Source: an uncultured Muribaculum sp. (GTDB taxonomy: Bacteria; Bacteroidota; Bacteroidia; Bacteroidales; Muribaculaceae). Taken from it: a stretch of DNA of 64,000 bases. A model generated the notes under the pieces. That model made no database searches, was not told the DNA's origin, and worked only from the letters and a program-made list of their open reading frames with translations. Shown piece after piece: positions 16,650-23,093 of the stretch. The stretch lies in the NCBI GenBank assembly GCA_910578785.1, contig CAJTSJ010000008.1, forward strand, positions 1-64,000, in the 5' to 3' direction. A program made the position numbers and the translations under genes. Within the stretch, counting starts at the first letter, position 1, and each line of letters opens with the position of its first letter.

Positions 16650-19109
16650 TTATAGTTTCACGGTCTTGCTTTGGCCGGTGTAGTCAACCACTACGGGAGC
16701 GGCTGAAGGATTAGCCACATTCACTACGGTGAATTTACGGTTCTTAAGCATACCGGGGTATTCACCCTTGCGGTCGGCAATAGTCAGCTCCTTCTTGCCG
16801 TCGTTCCACTTGAACTCGATGGTAGAGTATACGCCCTTCTCGTAATTGTAGTTGTCGCCTTCGTCCTCATATAGCACAAACTCGCCGTCGGCTCCGGGAT
16901 ATACACGGATTTCAAGATTGTCCCAAGGCTTTTCAGAGGCATACTGCACGTCAGGTCCGAACGGCATTATGCTTCCGGCGCGGACATAAAGCGGTATGGT
17001 CTTTATAGTGGTGGCCTTGCTTACGGTCTGACCGCCGCGAAGGCGTTCATTGGTCCAGAAATCGTACCATGACGTACCGGCGGGCAGATATACTTCAGTA
17101 GAAGAGGGAGACATAAAGTCAACCGATGCCACTGCATCTTTGGACGAGCCGGCATTCTCCGCCTTGTTCCAGCCTGAATATTCGTCAATTTTCATCATCT
17201 TTTCAGGAGTGTACTGTGCTTCAAGAACCGGAGCCACGAGCAGGTTGCGGCCAAACATGAACTGGTCCTTACGCTCCCATCCGTTCTTGTCCTTGGGGAA
17301 ATCCATCATCAACGGGCGCAGATAGCTGTCGTTATTGTCGGTCACCTGCCATGACGTAGAATAAATGTAAGGGAGCATCGAATAGCGTAGACGGATAGCA
17401 TCCTCGATGGCATCGTAGACAGGCTCGCCCTTCTCGCCGAAGTAATAAATCTCGCGCTTGATGTCAGTGCCGTGTGAACGCATCATCGGGGTGAATGCAC
17501 CCATCTGGAGCCAGCGCACATAAAGTTCCTGGAACTGGGGGTTCTTAGTAGCAGAGTTTGGACCGTTGACATTGTATCCGCCGCAGAAGAATCCGCCTAT
17601 ATCGGAATTGGAGTTGGGATTACCTGTCATGGTAAAGTTCAGAAGCGCGGGCACCGTGTTGCGGAGCATATCCCAGGTTGAGTTAACGTCGCCGCTCCAT
17701 ACATTACAGCCATAGCGCTGCTGACCTGTCCAGCCTGAACGGGTGAGGATGAACACGCGCTTGTCGTCGGAAGTAGCACGCTGATGGTCATATACGCCCC
17801 CAACCGCCATCAACGGGAAAGCACCGCGCACGCTGCGGAACGATCCAAGGGCAGTCTGAGTGTCGAAGTCGGCTTCGGTCGCGTCAAAGTGGTCAGGTTC
17901 GGTAGAGTCCATCCACCATCCGTCAAGGTCATAGTCATAAAGACGGCGCAGATTGTTCCAATAGATATCGCGGGCTTCGGGGCTGTAGACATCCAACACA
18001 CGTACTCCCGAAGGATAGTCCATGCGTGGAGGCCACTGCTCGGAAATTCCAGACTGGGGCCAAGTGCTGATGTTGAACAGAAGCCCCTTAGCGTCAAGTT
18101 CACGGTAAGGCTTGGTCTGCGGGCCGAAAGACTGCCAGATGGATATTATGGCGTGGGCATTCATGTTATGGATAGAGTCCATCATCATCTTCGGATTGTT
18201 GAATTCAGGATTCATGAACTCCATCGCATTCCAAAGATAGTTGTTGCCCCAATACTGCCAGTCCTGAATGATACCGTCGATGGGCACACCAAGCTCACGG
18301 TGCTTAGCGACTACCTCCATGGTCTCACCCTGGCTCTTGTAGCGTTCGCGGCTCTGCCAGAATCCGTAAGTCCACAAGGGGAACATCGGCACCTCGCCCG
18401 TCAGCGCGCGAATCTGCGCTATGACTCCGTCGGCATTGCCTCCATACATGAAATAATAGTCCATGCAGTCGCCCACGGCCGAGCTGAATGTCATTCCTCT
18501 CTCATTGTCGCGGAAGTCGGTGGGAGAATAATTGTCCCAGATGATTCCATAGCCTTTCACCGACTGGACCACGGGTATACCGTCCTCGACGTTGCCGGGC
18601 ATGAGTGTGCGCGAAAATCCGCGCATGGACAGACTGCCGTTCTCATAGTTGCCGAGACCATAGATAGGCTCGTCTTTGTCCAGACGGAAAGTCTGCGACA
18701 CACGGAATGTAGGACGGCCGGCATCCGACACGGGCTTAAACGACGTGCTCACCTCCTGAAGAAGTTTGCGGCCTTTGGCATCGGCAAACGACACTTCTCC
18801 GGTTTTAAGATTAAGAGTCACTCCGAGCACATCGCTCTTAAGCGACACCCTGACCGACGACTTGTTCATTCTGAAGTCGACCGTTTCAGGCTTAGCGATG
18901 ATTGAATAGCTGTCTTTGGTAAGCTTACCGGCTTCCGATACAGGATACTTGAGGACTCTAACACTTGCGGGAGTATAATACTGGAGCTCCACTACCAGAG
19001 TGTCTACAGTAGCCTTTACTCCGTTAGGAGTCTGTTCCACCGTCTGAGCCGTCATGGACATTGCCGACAATGACAACGAAGCGACAGCAAAAATACTTTT
19101 AAAATTCAT
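16650..19109 (-). CDS. Glycoside hydrolase family 31, probable alpha-xylosidase/alpha-glucosidase
   Basis: 819 residues with a signal peptide (about 1-22, ending TAQ). The N-terminal beta-sandwich (about 25-225) is followed by a TIM barrel (about 235-580). The nucleophile Asp lies in DGWWMDSTEPD (about residue 401), the acid/base Asp in NVWSGD (about 474). The C-terminal part is DUF5110-like. WWMDSTEP is common among alpha-xylosidases, which remove xylose from xyloglucan side chains, but alpha-glucosidase activity is possible. It is secreted, probably to the periplasm. It is preceded on the same strand by a membrane AraC-type regulator, with a promoter and direct repeats between them. No SusC/SusD pair is adjacent. 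Confidence 0.92.
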   Translation of the reverse strand: MNFKSIFAVASLSLSAMSMTAQTVEQTPNGVKATVDTLVVELQYYTPASVRVLKYPVSEAGKLTKDSYSIIAKPETVDFRMNKSSVRVSLKSDVLGVTLNLKTGEVSFADAKGRKLLQEVSTSFKPVSDAGRPTFRVSQTFRLDKDEPIYGLGNYENGSLSMRGFSRTLMPGNVEDGIPVVQSVKGYGIIWDNYSPTDFRDNERGMTFSSAVGDCMDYYFMYGGNADGVIAQIRALTGEVPMFPLWTYGFWQSRERYKSQGETMEVVAKHRELGVPIDGIIQDWQYWGNNYLWNAMEFMNPEFNNPKMMMDSIHNMNAHAIISIWQSFGPQTKPYRELDAKGLLFNISTWPQSGISEQWPPRMDYPSGVRVLDVYSPEARDIYWNNLRRLYDYDLDGWWMDSTEPDHFDATEADFDTQTALGSFRSVRGAFPLMAVGGVYDHQRATSDDKRVFILTRSGWTGQQRYGCNVWSGDVNSTWDMLRNTVPALLNFTMTGNPNSNSDIGGFFCGGYNVNGPNSATKNPQFQELYVRWLQMGAFTPMMRSHGTDIKREIYYFGEKGEPVYDAIEDAIRLRYSMLPYIYSTSWQVTDNNDSYLRPLMMDFPKDKNGWERKDQFMFGRNLLVAPVLEAQYTPEKMMKIDEYSGWNKAENAGSSKDAVASVDFMSPSSTEVYLPAGTSWYDFWTNERLRGGQTVSKATTIKTIPLYVRAGSIMPFGPDVQYASEKPWDNLEIRVYPGADGEFVLYEDEGDNYNYEKGVYSTIEFKWNDGKKELTIADRKGEYPGMLKNRKFTVVNVANPSAAPVVVDYTGQSKTVKL

Positions 19110-19130
19110 GATAAAAAAGGTTATTTGTGA

Positions 19131-19137
19131 ATGTTGA
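19131..19137. repeat. Third ATGTTGA copy, downstream of the GH31 promoter
   Basis: A copy of the 7-mer found at 19188 and 19209, but located in the GH31 leader. Its spacing does not fit the other two, so it may be chance. Confidence 0.3.
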
Positions 19138-19149
19138 TTTACTTTTCCA

Positions 19150-19182
19150 CAAAGTTATGTATTTTAAGGTATTAGCCGACAA
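19150..19182 (-). promoter_or_regulatory. Promoter for the GH31 gene
   Basis: On the minus strand TTG (19180-19182), 22 nt, then TAACTTTG (19150-19157). The transcription start would fall near 19142, about 30 nt before the ATG at 19109. Confidence 0.55.
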
Positions 19183-19187
19183 CACCC

Positions 19188-19215
19188 ATGTTGAATCACG
19201 TTGCAGCTATGTTGA
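19188..19215 (-). promoter_or_regulatory. Direct-repeat activator site candidate before the GH31 promoter
   Basis: TCAACAT occurs on the minus strand at 19188-19194 and 19209-19215, exactly 21 bp apart (two helical turns), immediately upstream of the -33 element. The upstream copy overlaps the regulator's stop codon. AraC-family activators commonly bind two direct half-sites at this spacing next to the promoter, and such a regulator is encoded directly upstream. Confidence 0.45.
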
Positions 19216-21474
19216 TTTTCCATGGCTTGACACATATTCAGAAGGCCTGCATCCGAATTCCTCTTGAAAACACTTGCTCAGGTAGCTGCTGCTGCTGAAC
19301 CCTGTAAGTTCGGCCACCTCTGCTACGCTTATGCCGGGATTCTCAGACAGGAGGTTGGCCGCCCGGCGAAGACGCACGCTGCGGATGAACAGGCTCGGCG
19401 ACTTGTCAAGAAGCGCCACAAGCTTACGGTACAGTCCGGTGCGCTCCATACAAAGATCACGGCTGAGCTGCTCGACGGAGTATCCCGAACTGTGGAGATT
19501 GTTTTCAACCAATTCCACAGCACGCGACAGAAAAGCTTTGTCGGCATCGCTCATTGCATCAACTGCATCCTCTGCGTTAGCAGACGTGCATTCATCATCG
19601 GAAATGCCGGACTTCATCATCTCCTTGCGTTCAGCCTCATATCTCTCACATTGCTCGATAAGCCCCTTCATTCGAAAAAGCAGCATCTCCTCACGGTGTT
19701 TCCGCTGATACCTCAAACGTGTCCAACGCGTATAAATCCAGATTCCGGCCACAATAATGGCCAGCGTCGCCAATGCATATATGACATAGGCAGCCGGAGT
19801 TCTCCACCACGGAGCGCAAACCACGACTTCAAGCGATGCCTCATTCTCACAAATTCCGGAATCGTGAATGTCAGCACCTACACGGAGCAGATATTTGCCG
19901 GGCGCAAGATTGGTATAGTGAATCTTGACAATTCCACGGTCGGAAGCCTCGAGATTTACCACAGAAGGCGACGGATCGTTACCCTCCAAAATGTAATTTA
20001 CAGTTCTGCCAGCCATACTGTCGTAATCGAGCAAAGAATACTCGAATGTGACAAAATTCTGGTTATGGTCAAGCTCGATTCGGTCTGTCGCCGAACAGCA
20101 TCCTGACAAAACCACACGTCCGGCATAATCAGCATGCGGTTCTATTTTCTCGCCATGTATATAAAGTCCGGTCAGCACCGGAGTCCACCTGCTCCTTGAC
20201 AATACATTACCTTTTACCGCACGAAACACCGACACCCCGTCGGAATCCATGAAATATTCCGAACCGTCAGAAGCTTCAAACGACGAATTGCCGTCGGCAT
20301 ATTCAGTATGCTCATATATATTGCCGGAATCAAGTTTACGATACGTCTTTTCCTTTGCGTCAAGCAAGTATACATTGTCTCCATAGTTCAGGAACACATC
20401 TCCCTCCCTATTTTCAAAAAATCCACCTCGACGCTTCACATCCAAAACGACATCCCCAGGCATTTCAATTTTGGTATAATCATACTTTTCAGGATGCGTA
20501 TGCAAAATGCCTCGGTTGAACGTACCGAGCCATATGCCACCATCGGCATCGATAAATACAGTGCTTATCTCAGTCGCCAGCGCACCGCCTCCGGAGATTC
20601 TTACATAATCTACATAACGCTTGTCCAAAGTGTCCAGATTTATAATCCACAATCCTTTATGACAGCTTATAAAAGCTTTGCCGTCAGCCGACACCGCAAG
20701 CGTGTTCATCGAATAATCGGTATCGAGAATCTTACTCCACCCCCGGCTATTCGGATTGAAAAAAAACAATCCGCTCCTCGCCCCCATCCTTACCTGATAA
20801 AACCCATCATTGCCACGCCTGACAAGCGATGTATTTCCATAGAGAGACTCTTCCGATACCGGATATGCCTTTGATTCATACAGCCGTTCTCCGGATTCAG
20901 GACTGTAAGCCACAACATTTCCGTGACTGAAAAACAGATAGACATTCTGTCCGTCAACATCAATGTCCTGCAGCAATCCGTCCGACAAGCCAAATTCTAT
21001 TACTTTCGCACCACACGTGACTTTGCATCCTTCCCTAACCCAACGTCCACCGTCGCTGTCGACAAAAAAATCATCGGTCTGCGAATCACAATCAAGGATT
21101 TTAGCAACTTCACCGCAAGACAACGGCACTTCGCGACGCAAATCAAGTCCGCTCAAGCGCCCGGTGTTTTTATACCATAGCATCGAGTCGGAATCGACAT
21201 AGACATGAGTAAATCCACTGTAACCGGGAATGTCACACACACGGCCCTCGCCGAGCGTCGGGAATGAGATATGGTGCGCTCCGTCATAGATGTTTATGGC
21301 AGTCTCTGTCACAAATGCCATGCGCCCGTCGGGAAGCTGTATGATGGAACGCAGCCCACGGTCGTCAATCGACCGTCCGACATCCACTTTGTCAAATATG
21401 TATTCATTGTAAGCTCCCGCACACATACAGGCCATGCAGGCGCAAACGACTGCACACCATCTCAACGTCAGCAT
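19207..21474 (-). CDS. Membrane-anchored propeller / Y_Y_Y / AraC-type regulator without kinase or receiver
   Basis: 755 residues from the ATG at 21474; in-frame starts at 21519 and 21594 exist. A promoter at 21523-21552 would start transcription near 21516, and the signal sequence is cleanest from 21474. Domains in order: signal peptide, beta-propeller repeats (about 25-430, with IWLGTFNRGILHT and related blades), a Y_Y_Y-like Ig domain (about 450-555), one membrane helix (AAYVIYALATLAIIVAGIWIY), a coiled-coil linker, and a C-terminal AraC HTH (YSVEQLSRDLCMERTGLYRKL, FSSSSYLSKCFQEEFG). The periplasmic half matches hybrid two-component sensors, but no histidine kinase, ATPase or receiver is present. 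I infer direct transmembrane signalling to DNA. The GH31 gene downstream is the likely target. Confidence 0.85.
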   Translation of the reverse strand: MLTLRWCAVVCACMACMCAGAYNEYIFDKVDVGRSIDDRGLRSIIQLPDGRMAFVTETAINIYDGAHHISFPTLGEGRVCDIPGYSGFTHVYVDSDSMLWYKNTGRLSGLDLRREVPLSCGEVAKILDCDSQTDDFFVDSDGGRWVREGCKVTCGAKVIEFGLSDGLLQDIDVDGQNVYLFFSHGNVVAYSPESGERLYESKAYPVSEESLYGNTSLVRRGNDGFYQVRMGARSGLFFFNPNSRGWSKILDTDYSMNTLAVSADGKAFISCHKGLWIINLDTLDKRYVDYVRISGGGALATEISTVFIDADGGIWLGTFNRGILHTHPEKYDYTKIEMPGDVVLDVKRRGGFFENREGDVFLNYGDNVYLLDAKEKTYRKLDSGNIYEHTEYADGNSSFEASDGSEYFMDSDGVSVFRAVKGNVLSRSRWTPVLTGLYIHGEKIEPHADYAGRVVLSGCCSATDRIELDHNQNFVTFEYSLLDYDSMAGRTVNYILEGNDPSPSVVNLEASDRGIVKIHYTNLAPGKYLLRVGADIHDSGICENEASLEVVVCAPWWRTPAAYVIYALATLAIIVAGIWIYTRWTRLRYQRKHREEMLLFRMKGLIEQCERYEAERKEMMKSGISDDECTSANAEDAVDAMSDADKAFLSRAVELVENNLHSSGYSVEQLSRDLCMERTGLYRKLVALLDKSPSLFIRSVRLRRAANLLSENPGISVAEVAELTGFSSSSYLSKCFQEEFGCRPSEYVSSHGKST

Positions 21475-21522
21475 ATACCGCAACGGGCCGGAACATAGAT
21501 TTCGGACGGAAAAAGCCATACG

Positions 21523-21552
21523 CAAATTTACCAAATTTTTAGTTATCGGCAA
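21523..21552 (-). promoter_or_regulatory. Promoter for the propeller/AraC regulator
   Basis: TTG (21550-21552), 19 nt, TAAATTTG (21523-21530) on the minus strand. It overlaps the region just upstream of the ATG at 21519, which argues that translation starts further in, at 21474. Confidence 0.55.
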
Positions 21553-21571
21553 CATGCGCGGCTGAACAAAA

Positions 21572-21603
21572 AGGAGGGCATTTGCTTCAAGCAAACACCC
21601 TCC
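21572..21603 (-). terminator. Intrinsic terminator after gdhA
   Basis: GGAGGG-CA-TTTGC (21573-21585) pairs with GCAAA-CA-CCCTCC (21591-21602) apart from an internal mismatch. On the minus strand TTTTTGTTC follows. It lies 40 nt past the gdhA stop. Confidence 0.7.
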
Positions 21604-21642
21604 GTCTTTCTCTGAGGTATGAATGTGTAGTTTATGGCTTTA

Positions 21643-22977
21643 TTAGAGGATACCCTGGGCCATCATGGCGCGGGCCACCTTGATAAATCCAGCCACGTTG
21701 GCTCCCTTAACGTAGTTGGTGTATCCGTCTTCCTCATGACCGTATTTCATACACTGCTGGTGGATGTTGGCCATGATGCCTTTGAGCTTTTCGTCGACTT
21801 CCTCTTCGCTCCAAGTGAGTTTCTGGGCATTCTGGGCCATTTCAAGACCTGAAACCGACACACCGCCGGCATTGGCGGCCTTTCCGGGAGCATAAAGGAT
21901 TTTGGCCTTGAGGAATTCCTTGATGGCCTCGGGAGTAGAAGGCATGTTGGCCCCCTCGCTCACCGCGAAACAGCCGTTGGCCAAAAGGGCACGGGCGTCG
22001 TCGCCGTCGAGTTCGTTCTGAGTTGCGGAGGGCATGGCGATATCGCACTTGTAGCCCCATGGACGGCCGCCTTCAACATATTCGCAACCGAATTCCTCGG
22101 CAAACTCACGGATACGTCCGCGATATTCATTCTTAAGCTTAAAGATGTAGTCAAGCTGTTCTTTGGTCAGACCGTCAGGGACGTAAATGCAACCGTCGGA
22201 GTCGCTCATAGTGATTACCTTGGCACCGAGTTCAAGCAACTTTTTAGCAGTGTAAGTGGCCACATTTCCCGATCCTGAGATAGCCACCACCTTATCCTTA
22301 ATGTCGATGCCGCGTGTGGCAAGCATGTTGAGCAGGAAGTAGACGTTGCCGTAGCCGGTAGCTTCTGGACGGATAAGCGAACCGCCGAATTCCAGACCCT
22401 TTCCGGTGAATGTTCCGGTATTTTCACGGGCCATCTTCTTGTACATACCATACATATAGCCCACTTCACGGCCACCTACGCCTATGTCGCCTGCAGGCAC
22501 GTCGGTATCTGGGCCTATCTGACGCCAAAGCTCCTGAATGAATGCCTGGCAGAAGCGCATCACCTCCATGTCGCTCTTGCCTCGGGGCGAGAAGTCCGAA
22601 CCGCCCTTTGCGCCGCCCATGGCCAGCGTGGTGAGCGAATTCTTGAATGTCTGCTCGAATGCGAGGAACTTGAGGATTGACTGGTTGACAGAAGAGTGGA
22701 AACGAATACCTCCCTTGTATGGGCCGATGGCATTGTTGTGCTGTATACGGTAGCCCATGTTGTTCTGCACCTTGCCTTTGTCGTCAACCCAAGAAACACG
22801 GAACGAGAAAATGCGGTCGGGAATACATAGACGCTCGATAAGATTGTAGCGTTCAAATTCGGGATGCTTGTTATATTCATCCTCGATGGTAGTGATAACT
22901 TCCTCTACAGCTTGCAGATACTCCGGTTCATTGGGAAAACGGCGCTTCAAATCAGATAAAACATCAATAGCTTTCAT
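21643..22977 (-). CDS. gdhA: NADP-type glutamate dehydrogenase
   Basis: 444 residues, the usual length of the hexameric bacterial enzyme. The substrate-binding region reads GYRIQHNNAIGPYKGGIRFH, and the catalytic-lysine region is GGAKGGSDFSPRGKSD. The nucleotide-binding fold starts VVAISGSGNVATYTA. It interconverts 2-oxoglutarate plus ammonium with glutamate and is the main ammonium-assimilation route in gut Bacteroidales. It is a single-gene transcript: its own promoter at 23022-23054 and a terminator at 21572-21603. NADP preference is inferred from the family branch. Confidence 0.96.
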   Translation of the reverse strand: MKAIDVLSDLKRRFPNEPEYLQAVEEVITTIEDEYNKHPEFERYNLIERLCIPDRIFSFRVSWVDDKGKVQNNMGYRIQHNNAIGPYKGGIRFHSSVNQSILKFLAFEQTFKNSLTTLAMGGAKGGSDFSPRGKSDMEVMRFCQAFIQELWRQIGPDTDVPAGDIGVGGREVGYMYGMYKKMARENTGTFTGKGLEFGGSLIRPEATGYGNVYFLLNMLATRGIDIKDKVVAISGSGNVATYTAKKLLELGAKVITMSDSDGCIYVPDGLTKEQLDYIFKLKNEYRGRIREFAEEFGCEYVEGGRPWGYKCDIAMPSATQNELDGDDARALLANGCFAVSEGANMPSTPEAIKEFLKAKILYAPGKAANAGGVSVSGLEMAQNAQKLTWSEEEVDEKLKGIMANIHQQCMKYGHEEDGYTNYVKGANVAGFIKVARAMMAQGIL

Positions 22978-23021
22978 TGTAACTTTCTAAATAAAATAAC
23001 AAATAAGTTGTTTAACTGACG

Positions 23022-23054
23022 CAAAGATACAACAAAATGCCGGAAACTCGCAAA
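23022..23054 (-). promoter_or_regulatory. gdhA promoter overlapping an upstream terminator
   Basis: On the minus strand TTTG (23051-23054), 21 nt, TATCTTTG (23022-23029). The -33 element sits in the loop of the terminator hairpin of the preceding gene (23034-23069). Confidence 0.6.
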
Positions 23055-23069
23055 TATTTCCGGCATTTT
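23034..23069 (-). terminator. Intrinsic terminator after the GH3/beta-lactamase gene
   Basis: AAAATGCCGGAAA (23034-23046) pairs perfectly with TTTCCGGCATTTT (23057-23069), a 13-bp stem with a 10-nt loop. It lies 25 nt past the stop at 23094; the T-rich arm supplies the U tract. Confidence 0.75.
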
Positions 23070-23093
23070 ATTCGTTTTTATCTAAATTTTCTA

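Noticed and set aside
17784..18905. 373-codon open frame on the plus strand
   Set aside because: Antisense to the GH31 gene; His/Arg-rich shadow.
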